This document shows positions 1-10,697 of a stretch of DNA of 64,000 bases, piece by piece. Both the position numbers and the translations under genes were made by a program. This stretch comes from Eumeta japonica (taxonomy: Eukaryota > Arthropoda > Insecta > Lepidoptera > Psychidae): positions 117,060 to 181,059 of the forward strand of contig BGZK01001254.1 of assembly GCA_005406025.1 (NCBI GenBank). The letters are read 5' to 3'. The notes under the pieces are model-generated. The model saw only the letters and a program-made list of their open reading frames with translations. It made no database searches and had not been told where the DNA came from. Numbering within the stretch: position 1 is the first letter of the stretch; the number at the start of each line of letters is the position of its first letter.

Positions 1-780
1 TTTAAGACTTGCTTTATTAAATGATAAAGGGTGTAGGAGTGAGTCAAAAATCATCAAAAGCAGCGTAACAGATTTATTGTATGGGCCCTAATTTGCTAGG
101 TCTTGTTTAGAATTATGCTATTTTCTAAATTTGCCCGTAAATATAAAACTAAACTAAGTAATGAAACAAAAAGTATTTAAATAATTGAATTATAAGACAG
201 ACAAATAAGCCAGAGACGTTACAGAAAGATGTCCAAGACATTACAAAAATTACAAAAAAAAAAAGAAGATAAAGCAACAAATGGAAAGACGACATCGTAA
301 GGATAATGGAATCTACTTGGAGAACAGCAATGAATCGGTAACTTTGGCAAACTTTTAGGGAAGTCTATGGTGGAAAGCAATACAATCATCACAAAATCAG
401 TGTCAGTTAATACCATCGAGAGTGAGTAAATTAAATTAAATTAGTTTACAATATATTAAGATAAAGGTTATGTAAGATTGTTAAATAAAGGCTATTATTG
501 TTATAAAAAAAAAAATCCCTCGCAAAAACCAGTGTTAACTAATTTGAAAGCTAGTCACACGAAGATAAGTAATAGCGTAACTACAGTGTTCGCTCAGACA
601 ATAAGCAAAATGTTGAAAGGTGGAAATGTGAAAATGGTACATCTATGTAATCATTGCGGGTCTAGCATCTAAGCAATATACCCTACGGCAAAGAGATAAT
701 AATTACGAACGGTGTAATGTTTCCCTATGAACACATTTTCACATAACCGAAAATTGTTTTTTCATGCTTTCGAACTTCCA
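1..780. other. AT-rich non-coding stretch
   Basis: AT-rich sequence with frequent stops in all frames and only short chance reading frames. No RNA gene, repeat unit or domain was recognised. Confidence 0.6.
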
Positions 781-1000
781 TATTAAGGTAGTCTCGTAAG
801 CGGCAGTGACGACCGGGCGCGCGGGCCCATCAATCAGCGCGAGTGTCGGCGCAGGCGTGGGTTCCTCGTCCTCCCGCGTCGGCCACTTGTCGCGCCCGCC
901 GACCACACTACCACACCCAAATTGCTAATCAGTCACTAAGCTACGCCAAATCTCCGCCTGACTGGCGACCCGCGCTCTCTCGCCACATGCTCTTTCGTGT
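781..1000. promoter_or_regulatory. GC-rich island, candidate regulatory element
   Basis: Base composition changes abruptly from AT-rich flank to about 200 bases rich in CG dinucleotides, including CGGGCGCGCGGGCCC and the homeobox-type word ATCAATCA. There is no supported reading frame. Islands like this recur every 1-3 kb and differ from the repeats, so a cis-regulatory role is plausible. That role is inferred from composition only. Confidence 0.3.
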
Positions 1001-1700
1001 ATAATGTTGTTTTCAGAAGAATCATAATAAGCAACAAATTAGCAGCCAAACAAGTAATTGCACTCATAAACAGTAACATAAGCTGTAAATGTAAAGAATA
1101 TTTTAGTAATGTGAAATTTTTCACATGATTTGGTGACAAATTGAAATCAACAGAAGCCCATTACTAATAAACGTTTGTATTAATCATTTCGATAAGACAT
1201 CCTGATGCATAATAATTTTGATCGCATTGATTTTGCATTCGAAGAGTCCTAGGTTTACTGTTTTTCTACTAGGTTTTCATGGACCAAATCATTATCTATT
1301 CTTTTGTAACATTGAAATCATGAAAAATAATAGTTAAGTTGTTGGAATGAACTCTTATTAAAGTGAAAAGGTATTAACTACTTAAGTCTGTGTCTTTGTC
1401 TTCATAGGAAAATATTTAAGAAAAACATTAAATAATTTATTTTATCAGTGATTTTAAACAAGTAAACGATGATATAAACTTTTTTGTCTGTAGGTTTGTG
1501 AGTAACTAAAAATATTATCTATTGCCCTAGAAACTTCAAAGACATATTTAGTCCGACACCATTACAAACATTTTTATAATGCTTCTTTTATATAGTGCAA
1601 TTTAGGTGGTATAAAAGAAGCGATATAGAACATACGTAGAAAACAAGCAAAAGATTGTTGCTTTGAGAGTGTTGTAGACTCTGGATAGCGAGTAATTTAT
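1001..1700. other. AT-rich non-coding stretch
   Basis: No gene, RNA or recognisable repeat was seen. All reading frames are short and low in complexity. Confidence 0.6.
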
Positions 1701-1707
1701 ATATATT

Positions 1708-2015
1708 AATCCCATTCCCACAATCGTTTTCGACCCCAGTGCCGTTCTCAATTTTGGTCCCGGTCCCCGTTTTCTATTCTAATTTTGGTTTCGTTCTCGA
1801 GTTTGGTCCCGGTCTCGCTTCCTACTTTAATTCTGGTCTCGTTCTCGATTTCGTTCTCCCTCCAGCGCTCAATTCCGATTCCGTTATCTATCACAGTTCC
1901 GATTTGGACAAAGCCAGGGATAAATACTAATCCCGAAAGAAAATATAAGTTATATTGGTCGGGGATAGTGTAGCTTTCTAATAGTCAAATAATTATTAAA
2001 ATCGTCTTAGGAATA
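1708..2015 (+). repeat. Dispersed repeat: degenerate pyrimidine-rich array with GGGATAGTGTAGCTTTCT tail
   Basis: A run of about 200 bases repeats loose variants of GGTCTCGTTCTCGATTT and ATTCCGATTCCG. It then passes into AAATATAAGTTATATTGGTC and GGGGATAGTGTAGCTTTCT followed by AATAGTCAAATAATTATTAAAATCG. The same array plus tail recurs at about 54740-55035, and a related array with a shorter GGGATAG match lies on the minus strand at about 59695-60095. I know this tail as a very common lepidopteran non-autonomous repeat; its class is not settled here. The overlapping small reading frames are products of the array. Confidence 0.6.
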
Positions 2016-2692
2016 TAAATTCATGTATGAAATCAGCGGTAAATGTCAGCTCTCGCATTTACTTCTAAATAGTGTAGCTCCATCTATTACAAGGATGAAT
2101 CTAGATTTCGAGTCATAATGAAGGGAGGTCACATACAAATAATAAGACAAAAACTCATTCCAGGAGGGAGGTCATGATCACCATGACCTCCCGCCTCCGC
2201 GCCATAGATCCGCTCTGACATATTATTGAATAGAGACAGAAGTTTTCACCAATAAAGTTTTACCATAAGCGGATCATTGGTTTAAACCTGGTGGTTGTCC
2301 ACCTGCAAAGAGGACAATATATAAACATTGATTTTAATATATTTGATTTCTTTCATTTTATGTATCGCTCGATATCAATCTCAAAGCCGGTTTCGCTTTT
2401 GATTGATTACGTATATCCATCGTAGGTCATGAGTTCATACAAAGATTACTTCCAATTTAATCTTGAATTTTTAAATTTTTCGGACAGCTCCCATTTTTTC
2501 TTTCCCTTATTTGGACTATTACGAACATTAAAAAAAGTAAATTAGCCAAACTGGACAAGCTGTTCTCAAGTGATGTTCTTACTAATGAACAGCTTTTAAT
2601 TTTATTTATGTAGATATGTAATCTATTTTACAATCTGAATTGATGATGTGAAATCATTCGTTGATGGTTTTACATTATTTTATTTTTTTGAC
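2016..2692. other. Non-coding stretch with AGGTCA palindrome
   Basis: Mostly AT-rich and without genes. At 2166-2192 there is a perfect 11-base inverted repeat, GGGAGGTCATG with CATGACCTCCC around a 5-base centre. A further GGGAGGTCA sits at 2123-2131. AGGTCA is the half-site bound by nuclear receptors such as the ecdysone receptor and HR family; actual binding is untested. Confidence 0.5.
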
Positions 2693-3152
2693 GTGACAAC
2701 GTCTTAAATTAGGTTGCGACTGGGAGTCACTTATGAAAAAGGTGTAACGCTCGGTAACGTAACGATGAGTCACCGAACGAGAGAGAGGCCCGCCGAATGC
2801 CTTGCGTCTCTCCCACTCAACTATGATCGGTCTGCCGCGCGCGCAGCTAGAGAATTAGTGCATAGCTTGCAAATGTATTGCAAGTTATTGTATGTATATT
2901 TGTATATAAATACGTATGTATGTGTAAAGGTAAAAATAAAATTTGTTAATATGAAATTCAGTGCGAGATTCTTTGTATAAATTAATGTTTTAAATATAAT
3001 TCTTTGTATAAATAAATGTTTTAAATTGTTACTATTATTTCATCCTTCTTCCTACTATACGAATGAATATTCACATTAAAATGATTTTACCATTCAAAGT
3101 CGTTGTCACGTAAAACTTTCGCCCGTATACCGACTTTACAGGCAACCAAATT
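2692..3152. repeat. Interspersed repeat, copy 1 (TGACGTGACAACGTCTTA family)
   Basis: Begins with TTTTTTTGACGTGACAACGTC and ends near GTCGTTGTCACGTAAAAC followed by CAGGCAACCAA, so the two ends carry inverted ACGTGACAACG words. The 3-prime 280 bases match 10931-11211 almost base for base in the same orientation, while the GC-rich 5-prime part has diverged. No transposase is present. It is probably a non-autonomous DNA transposon, judged from the inverted words and recent duplication. The 88-codon reading frame at 2714-2980 lies inside the repeat and is not supported. Confidence 0.7.
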
Positions 3153-3589
3153 TTTTTAATTTTAATTATTTTCTTACCCCATAAAGCCCAGCGCGGCGGG
3201 CGCGCGAGGCAAATAGAAATGAAAATTGACTTGCTTGGATGTTGTATTTGATTTCCGAAATAGTTTTATAATTTAAGGACCTTAAAATAATATTTTAATC
3301 CCGAACGAACAAGTACATTAACGTGTGATCGAAAACTAAATAAAGTTTATTCATGACGTACTGTATTTTTATATTTTTTATTATTAACTGTATTTTTATA
3401 AATTCTGTATTAATGAAAAGTTATAATTAATTTATTATTCTAAGTCATATATTGAATTTTTGAATTCAAAGTTAGCTAACTGAAGAAAGCTTGCTATGAT
3501 ATTCTAATTAAGAGCTCGTCTTCTTCAATTTAATCGTGTAAAAATAAAATTTAAAATACATTTAAAGCCGTTGCAATAAAATTAATCCT
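3153..3589. other. AT-rich non-coding stretch
   Basis: AT-rich apart from a short GCGCGGCGGGCGCGCG patch near 3191. No gene or structural RNA was seen. Confidence 0.55.
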
Positions 3590-3855
3590 ACAAAGTCGCA
3601 GGCGTCGGCGGCGCTCAAATGAAGTATCATCGGCCATCGAGTGAGCGGGAACCGTACCGTAAAATAGAAGGTATTCTCGAAACAGCGCGCGAGATTGTCA
3701 ATCGCGGCGCGGTACGAGCGCCGTCCTCCCAGAGGATCTCTGTGAATTTCGTCGCAATAGAGAATGTGTTCAGTAAACGTAAAATAAACATGGCGCGCAG
3801 CGGAAGCCAAACCCTCGCGTGGTGGCCAGCGCGCATATTCACATAACTCTTCCAC
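3590..3855. promoter_or_regulatory. GC-rich island, candidate regulatory element
   Basis: CG-rich, non-repetitive sequence. Open reading frames occur in three frames on both strands at once (plus 3619-3846, minus 3562-3909 and 3627-3842), as GC-rich DNA with few stops produces, and none has a recognisable domain. Regulatory function is inferred from composition. Confidence 0.3.
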
Positions 3856-4290
3856 GCATATACATATTTCTGTTTCGATGTTTTGCGCTTCCTTTAAACT
3901 AAAATACAATATGCTTTTGCATCGTTTCCATTGGTAGTTTAGGAAAATTTAGGATAAAAAGTGTAATATCATAGAAATCTATCATAACGACATAGTATAT
4001 TTGTAATAATATTATTTACCTAATATAATTAAAAAAATCTTGATTTAAGGAACTAAAAAAAGTATCTTCAATTTTTTCATAAGTATGAAAAAAATGTGTT
4101 TTAATAATCACAAAAAAAAAAGTCTTGCAGTAAAACATGTTTACATCAACAACAACATCTTTATTAAATATGCCTATAAGATAAATGGTATTTTTTTTTA
4201 GCTATAAATGAGAATTCAGTTTTTCAATTGTTGTACCCGTATGTATAATTATGGACAAAATTTTACTGTAAAAAGTTATTTTGTGTAGAA
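3856..4290. other. AT-rich non-coding stretch
   Basis: Long A and T runs and many stops. Nothing recognisable. Confidence 0.6.
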
Positions 4291-4840
4291 GATAAAGGAA
4301 TTTCCGAAAAGAAGACGTAAACAAAGTTGACAAAGCGTGACGCACGGAGCGCTACCGACTCGATTATAGTGAAGAGCGGAGCTATAAGATCGGCGAGTTT
4401 CATTTCGCATAGGTCGAGTGTCAGAAATAAAAGGATTGACCGGCGAGCCGACTAGTGCGACGAAAGCAAACAAAAAATTAACATTCAACTGAAACTTTCG
4501 TGCTCAAGAAAGTCACCCCATTTAAAAATTATCAATCGTGTGTGGAGCGAATGACATTTCTTTTATGTTTCTGCGTTGGATCGCAAGTTACGACAATGAA
4601 TCAGCACGTTTATCCGCTATATAAGACGATTGTAAAGTAAAACGAGCAATTTTGAATAGGTGTCGCATGTGCAGTGTGACAACTCCATGTGGCATTAAGA
4701 AAACATTAGGGGCTGGCTATGTGGCGAGGGCGGCGGCCGGCTGAAGCGCATTATTTCACGATTTATCACGTGCCCCGATAGGAAAAGGAGCGCGACTGGT
4801 GCAGGCGCACTCGCATCTTTAGATATTCTTATCCGTAGAA
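4291..4840. promoter_or_regulatory. GC-richer island with E-box, candidate regulatory element
   Basis: Mixed-composition, non-repetitive block containing TATATAAG at 4618-4625, ATCACGTGCC (an E-box, CACGTG) near 4769, and GGCGAGGGCGGCGGCCGGC near 4723. I see no initiator at the expected distance from the TATA word, so it is not called as a promoter. Confidence 0.3.
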
Positions 4841-4849
4841 ATGCTTGTG

Positions 4850-5070
4850 GAATTGAGGTATCACGTAGTATTTTTATGGTTCTATAAACCCGATGAAAAA
4901 ACGAAAACTTACGGGATCACTTTCGTGTCTGTCCGTCTGTCACAGCCTTTTCTCCGAACGTATAAGAAGAAAAAAATTGCGGTTTGGTACATATATACAT
5001 TTTGGTGATCTATTCACGAACATTAGCATAAATAAAGTAATTCTCATTTAGGGCTCCATTAGAAAATAAA
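4850..5070. repeat. Relic of a dispersed repeat (TGTCCGTCTGTCACAGCC type)
   Basis: Contains GTTCTATAAACCC, then CTTTCGTGTCTGTCCGTCTGTCACAGCCTTTTCTCC, then GGGCTCC and an A-rich end. This order resembles a common lepidopteran repeat I know from memory. It is diverged and its ends are unclear. Confidence 0.4.
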
Positions 5071-5120
5071 AAAAAAAGTTCAAGAGATTATGTAAAATAT
5101 CAAACGCTGAGGGCTGAAAG

Positions 5121-5123
<3 letters not shown>

Positions 5124-5162
<39 letters not shown>

Positions 5163-5262
5163 TAGCTTTCGCCTGGCACTCTACCCGTGTGAACATGGAA
5201 GGAATTCTTTCACTTTTCTTTTTTTCAATCTTCTCATTTGCATGTATAAAATAGGACCGGTT
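5124..5262 (+). repeat. AT microsatellite joined to ACTAGCTTTCGCC repeat head
   Basis: About 18 AT dinucleotides run straight into ACTAGCTTTCGCCTGGC and ACTCTACCCGTGTGAACATGG. Variants of this head recur at about 6888, 17225, 26572 and, on the minus strand, 60085. It is a diverged copy of the lepidopteran ACTAGCTTTTGCCCGCG repeat head; the AT run is typical of a replication-slippage tract at such insertion sites. Confidence 0.6.
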
Positions 5263-5675
5263 TCAATAGTAATCGGATGAAATCCTTAGGCACGCAAAGA
5301 AAACGAACACAATACTCATTGAAGATAGTCTATTCCCAAGCAAGATTTTATTACAATCCATTTTAGTCTAGCTCGGACAAACAAACAAATACACTATATC
5401 AACAGTCAATCAAAGTGAATATTTAAAATGATAAATCTAGATTAGATATTTACCTGAGATATGCAGTAACATGCAGTATGCAACCCACCGCTGACTCTCG
5501 AATAGATTCGTTCGCTACGAATCCTCATTCAACGAATTGAATATTGATTCGAGACGATTGACAAATATCGAACACCTAATCAAGTGCTTATATTTTTTAT
5601 TGATATTAGTCCGGTAAACAGTTATATTGTTATTTCTATGTACGTTTCATAACAACTAGGCACGTCCTCAGGAAC
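5263..5675. other. AT-rich non-coding stretch
   Basis: No gene or repeat recognised. Confidence 0.55.
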
Positions 5676-5901
5676 ATGCAGACAGTTACATCCATTAGGG
5701 TGTCAGGAGTATTAAAACTATCAACGAATGCTCTCCCAGCTCCTTCGTCTGATTCAATACAAGGCAAGTGATTCACTCAAGCGTGCATGTCATGCAACCA
5801 ATGACTTACTCATTGCATGACGTGCATCCGACGAGGTGACTGAGAGCGTATCCGTTGGTAGTTTTAATACTCCTTCTCCGTCGCTGATGCACGTCTTGCA
5901 A
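5676..5901. repeat. Inverted pair of short repeat units (fold-back)
   Basis: Two copies of one short unit face each other. The right unit (5813-5901) has 16-base terminal inverted repeats: TTGCATGACGTGCATC at 5813-5828 and GATGCACGTCTTGCAA at 5886-5901. The left unit (about 5676-5797) is an inverted, more diverged copy ending in GTGCATGTCATGCAA. The clearest shared arms are 5706-5749 and 5830-5873, with 35 of 44 positions paired. The centre between units is 15 bases. The pattern fits a miniature inverted-repeat element inserted twice or a fold-back element. The short minus-strand reading frame over part of it is not supported. Confidence 0.7.
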
Positions 5902-6887
5902 TAGGACCATAAGGTAAACATAGCAAAAATAGGGTCTTACTTTACTTGCAAGAAAATTTAAGTGAAAATTCAAGTTTCTTGCGATGACATATTTCGGTGA
6001 ATCAACAATATCACTTTCTGTTTTATTCATATAAAAAGATGATTTTACATATTTGTAAAACGACAATATAGGTTTAAATTTAATTTAAATAAAATTTACA
6101 ATCTACACTGAACCGGTTTTATACTGATCTTTAGATTAAGGAAAAACTTGGTGAAAATAAAAATTAAGTTATATTTAATTGAGATTTTACTTGCGTTGTT
6201 ATAAAAATAAATGGTTAAACGCTTGTGTGGCACCAAAATGAAATGGTTCTGTAGTTATATTCTATCCACTTTTTAATTATTCTAAGGCGTACTTACTTTT
6301 AACTTTATTACAACACGCAAAAAAAATCATAATGAATCGTTTTCTAAAAAGGACCATTATAATAAATATGAACTATTTTTGTCACGGCTTCAATTATAAA
6401 TTTCATTAGAAGGAATAATTTTTCGATTGCTAATAGTTTTTAATAAATTAATTACAGGGTAACGAGTTGGCAACAACCTTAAAACCCTACATCACGAAGG
6501 TGGAGGACATTGTCGTTGGGACAATTGTTCTCTGCCGATGAAATTAATGTAAATTTGATAGAAATTTGAAAATGACAACATTGCAACATAATGACAGAAC
6601 CGCAATATACGATATATCTATATAATATCTATATACGGTAGGGAGAAAAACGAATGTTAACTGACTACGAAACCCATAATAATTTGAAACTAAATTTTAC
6701 AGAAAACTGTATTAATTCAGCTTCCATAAATATAATGCAATAATTAGATGAATGCTATAGTGCATTCGATAAGCGACTGTATTAAGTTGGGACCAAAGTT
6801 ATAGAATAAAGATCTTGATGAAATAATTCTGAAATTAAATGAAGGGGATGGATGGACATACATCTAGTTCACTTACTTCATTTAGAA
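5902..6887. other. AT-rich non-coding stretch
   Basis: No gene, RNA or convincing repeat. Possible reading frames are short. Confidence 0.55.
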
Positions 6888-7025
6888 CTAGTTTTCGTTG
6901 GTAGCTCCGCCTGCGTGAACATACAATTCTAAATTCATCTTTATATCAAGCGATCTCTCTTTCAAATCATGATACCAATCCAGGTCCGCTCTTAATTCCG
7001 ATTCTGGTTATGCTAATTATTATAT
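6888..7025 (+). repeat. Relic of the ACTAGCTTTTGCCCGCG repeat family
   Basis: AACTAGTTTTCGTTGG followed by GCTCCGCCTGCGTGAACAT matches the head at 5162, and a short remnant of the degenerate array (CAGGTCCGCTCTTAATTCC, GATTCTGG) follows near 6980. This links the head motif to the array seen at 1708-2015, suggesting head, array and tail belong to one family. Confidence 0.5.
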
Positions 7026-7157
7026 TATAGTGCTCATTATTTGCAATTTACTATATATTTATTTGAATGGCGATACATTTCAGATTTTTTTTGGGCTATT
7101 TATATTAATTGTAATATCCTAAATACAATTGATAAGTTAAAACATAAATGTGTTCAA

Positions 7158-7356
7158 CAGCCGGCCAGCGAGTCGTATTATGCCTGCTGTAAGCTTTGAT
7201 CCGGCCCGCGAGACATTTTGAAAAATTTTGTGTCTGATATCTATCGCTAAAAATTATGAATACTACTTTAAAATGTACCCACTTTTTAACGCGGCCCGCG
7301 AACGTATTTGCACACTAAAGTTTGGCCAACAACATGTCAAAGATTGCCCATATCTG
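7158..7356. repeat. hAT-like non-autonomous element relic
   Basis: Internal CGGCCCGCGAGAC and CGCGGCCCGCGAACG words and a right end reading, on the minus strand, CAGATATGGGCAATCTTTG. hAT elements commonly start CAGNNNTGGGCAA and carry CGGCCCGCG just inside. The left end (CAGCCGGCC at 7158) is a weaker match and no 8-base target duplication is visible, so this is a truncated or decayed copy at best. Confidence 0.35.
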
Positions 7357-7428
7357 AGTTAAAATCACTAACATTAGTCTGATTTTTACACCTATCACCA
7401 CTCCGAGCAATAATGATATACATTTCTA

Positions 7429-8672
7429 TTAGCCCGGGGAAAAGTTTTTTGCGTACTTTATAATTAAAAAGTTGCAGTAAAACCTCTTTGGTTGTGTTGT
7501 TTTGATACCATTAATAGATCATATTTTATATAAAAAAAAAGTAAAAACGGTGTCTCGCCATTTTTCTATTGTTTTTCTGTCCACCGAAATGCATGAATCT
7601 AATGTAAAAACTTATTACATATTTAGAAGTTCTTTACAAAATAGAGAAAATTGTGACCCAAGCCATGGAAAAATTTGTGACGCTTATGGATCTAATGCAG
7701 TGTAGTAGCAAAAAACTGATTCTAGCGTTTCTAGTCCTGTAATTTTTATATCAAAGATGAACTTAGCTCTGATCGAGTTGTTACGAATAAATTCGATGTC
7801 ATTTCGGAAAAAGTAGAACAAGATTTGCATATTAGTTCTTACGACGTGGCTGAAGCGCTAGAGATTGACCACAAAACAGTTTTGACCCATTTGAAAAAAT
7901 ATTGATTCTTGGTCCTACACGAGTTTACTGAAAGAAACCTAATGAATCGTAGTCATTTACGATTTTCTATTGAAACGTAATAAAATTGAACCGTTATCAC
8001 TGGTGATGAGAAATAGGTTATCTACGACAAGAACATCGAAAAAGGTCATGGTCAAAAGGTGAGCGAGCTCTACAGACTGTAGCGAAACCCGGATTAACTC
8101 GCACTAAGTTGATGCTACGTGTATGGTGGGATTGGAAAGTCATTATTCATTGAGTTTTTACCACTGGGAAAAACCATAAATTCGGATCTTTACAGAGGAA
8201 CAGATTATGAGATTCAAGGAAAAAGTAGAGAAAAAACGGAAAGAATTGATCGACACAAAGACTGTGATATTTCAGCATGATACGCCAGATCACACACATA
8301 TTTAGCTACTCAGCGAATATTGAGAGAATTAAGTTTGGAAGTGTCAATGCATCCACCATGTAGCCCTGATCTTTCCTCAGATTTTCACCTGTTTCGGTCT
8401 CTTCGAAATTCTTAGGTAGTGTTAAATTAACATCAAAAGAGAGGACTGTGAAAACTACTTTCAGCTGTTTTTTTATTAGAAGTCCCAAAATTTCTACAGC
8501 AATAGAATTATATTACTACCTACAAAATTGTCGAAAAAAATGGCGCATGTATATAAAATTAAATTATGTATGTAAATGTAAATAAATATGTAAATTAAAC
8601 GTATATAAAATATGATGAATAATTATTTTGAATTTGTATATAAAATACGAAAAAACATTTTACCCGACCTAA
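7429..8672 (+). mobile_element. Full-length decayed mariner (Tc1/mariner, cecropia-like), copy 1
   Basis: Terminal inverted repeats are TTAGCCCGGGGAAAAG at the left and, read inward on the minus strand, TTAGGTCGGGTAAAATG at the right, both followed by TTTTTTCG or TTTTTTGCG and a TATAA-type word. The element is flanked by the TA target duplication (7427-7428 and 8673-8674). Length is about 1.24 kb, usual for mariner. Copy 2 at 39716-40995 is the same family, so the locus received it twice, in opposite orientations. The cecropia-subfamily assignment is from memory of terminal and protein features. Confidence 0.88.
7589..8600 (+). pseudogene. Broken mariner transposase
   Basis: The start codon at 7589 opens a frame beginning MHESNVKTYYIF, and the transposase then survives only as pieces with stops and frameshifts. 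Recognisable pieces in order are ALEIDHKTVLTHLKK (helix-turn-helix region), TGDEK followed by a stop (first catalytic Asp region), VWWDWKVIIH, FQHDTPDH (second Asp) and PDLSSDFHLFRSL (third Asp region). This order is that of a DD34D mariner transposase of about 345 residues. It cannot make an active enzyme. The 3-prime limit is approximate because the tail is diverged. Confidence 0.85.
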
Positions 8673-9259
8673 TAAATATATATCGATGAACAGCGCAAGC
8701 CCAGTTTTGAAGTAATATTCAAAGGGTTTGAATTGCAATTAAGCCTTTTAATTTAAACAAATAACAATAACATTGCAACTGAATCAAATTTAAAAAATAT
8801 AATTATCACATATATAAAAAAGTTTTCATATGTGCTGTTAATTTGTATATACTCTTAACATTGTCGGTGATGCGAACTGTGTAAGATTGTACAGATACAA
8901 AAATCACTCAATATGTGTAAAGTAGTTTTCACATATACTACATTAATATTGAATAGTTTTCACATATACTTTATGACAATGTTAGTGAAACGTTAGGTGA
9001 ACTCATAAAATTGTATCCATCCGAAAATCGCCTAGGTAACCTGTGTATAGAAGTTTTCACTTCAAAAATAATCATAAGAAGCAAACTTAATGAAAAATAA
9101 TCCCGGAACACAAAATTTTTATTTTAAATAATCGACTAAAAAGTTCATTCTACAGTTGTTAGTCATTGTATCTATTGAAGAAAAGACAGAAAAATATTTC
9201 TTGATAATTCTATAAGACTGTACAGGAACGGGGATGTATATGCACACAAGTACCGAGAG
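8673..9259. other. AT-rich stretch with repeated AGTTTTCACATATA words
   Basis: The word AGTTTTCACATATACT occurs at about 8928 and again about 30 bases later (8957), with weaker relatives AAGTTTTCATATGTG near 8821 and GAAGTTTTCACTTC near 9050. This could be a small decayed repeat. There are no genes. Confidence 0.4.
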
Positions 9260-9855
9260 GCTCACGTAATGAATATGTGCTATAAATTAATTATATTTAT
9301 ACATGTAGCGTTTCAAACAAAAGCTGGTGCATGTAACGCGCATTGTAGCTTCAGTGCAGTATGTTCGGAAGCCAGCCAACCCACAGCGGTAACACGTTTT
9401 GCGAGGAATTACCGCGAACGTGCCGATGCGGTACCGATGATACCGATTAGTGCGTGGTCGATATGCAAGCACGTTGCGTCGTTGTTTATGCGCCACAAAA
9501 ACCGTTTTGTACTGTGCGCGTGCCAAATGCGACGCACTAGGCTTGGAAGAGATTTTTGTGCGGTCTTCAGAGGAAGGTCGGTCGCAAGCTCGTGCGCAGC
9601 CGCGTGGCCGTTCGCGGCGTGCGGCGCGTCATTATCGTTAGGAGCGAGCGGCGGCGGCGGCGGGGCGCGGCCGCGGCCGGCGCCGGCTGCTGGCGAGTAT
9701 CGCGCGTCACGGATTCGAGAGGCTTCGTAACGAGCAGGCTCGCGTTAATTGAACCCTTTATGTTAATTTTAATCATCGCCTGCCGAATGAGTCGGTCCCT
9801 GTCGGCCGACGCGCTGTGCCGCACTGCTTATTTCTATACCCGACGATTGGATCGG
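9260..9855. promoter_or_regulatory. Large GC-rich island, candidate regulatory element
   Basis: Extremely CG-rich centre near 9640-9700 (GGCGGCGGCGGCGGGGC). The longest reading frame in the window (plus 9269-9730, 153 codons) lies here, but overlapping frames are open on both strands and the protein is an Ala/Arg/Gly-rich string without domain, so I treat it as a by-product of composition. Flanking motifs include GTTAATTTTAATCATC. Function is inferred only. Confidence 0.3.
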
Positions 9856-10697
9856 TGAATCCTAATTATATAGAATGAGTACGTAGAAGCAGATTGTGCC
9901 ACTAAAAATGGAAACAGCGTGTTGTTCATTTTGCATGGCCGTTTGGTTTGCTGAAAGTTTTGACAGAAATAATTTAGGTATCTATTCAATACGGAAGGCT
10001 ATTTAAGACCAAACCACATCGCGTTTGTTCCCCCGTCTTATTTTATGACAAGTAGACGAAGCTAAGAGCTAGGAGCTGCGTCGCGCTGCGGCGCGACGTG
10101 GCGTGCCTGCTCCATAAATATTTTACGTTCCACTTCTTTATGGCATTGTGATCAGATTGTCGATGTCGCCGGCGGCGGGCTGTGGCGCGCGCCTCGGTGA
10201 CTAGGCAAGTGAACCAGGATAGGACTCCACATAAATAAAACTTTCAATATGCCATCCCCGTAACCGTATCGGCGTAAGCTGCACTTTATTAAAATATGTG
10301 ACAGCACTATATTTATTGTAAAACTTAAAAATAAGAAACGACTTAAGCATTTCAATTTGTAAGCTATAAATTTGAAACAGATGTTGCTAAAATAATCTTA
10401 TTATAAATTAGTAATGATAAATTGTCTAAATTGTGCAATTAAGTTCACAATATACATATTTCATCAGGCGTATTGAGTGAGATATATTGAAAATAGCAGA
10501 ATTAATACTCCTTTAGTTAGGTTAAAATTTTAATAAATGAATATTCGAGTCTAAGTGGCGCCATATAATAGAATTGGGATTAATAAAAAATAATTATATT
10601 TACATATAAGAGACCAAATTTTTGTAAAACTCTATGAATGCAATATGTTGGCCGTAAACTATGAAGTGAAATTAATATTCATGATACGATTACACAT
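9856..10697. other. Non-coding stretch with a small GC island
   Basis: AT-rich apart from about 10060-10260, which contains GCGTCGCGCTGCGGCGCG, CCATAAATATTTTACG and CGCCGGCGGCGGGC and resembles the other islands. No gene or RNA recognised. Confidence 0.4.

Noticed and set aside
9269..9730. Longest open frame in the window, 153 codons
   Set aside because: Lies in a very GC-rich island with other open frames on both strands; composition is Ala/Arg/Gly-rich and no domain or start context supports it.
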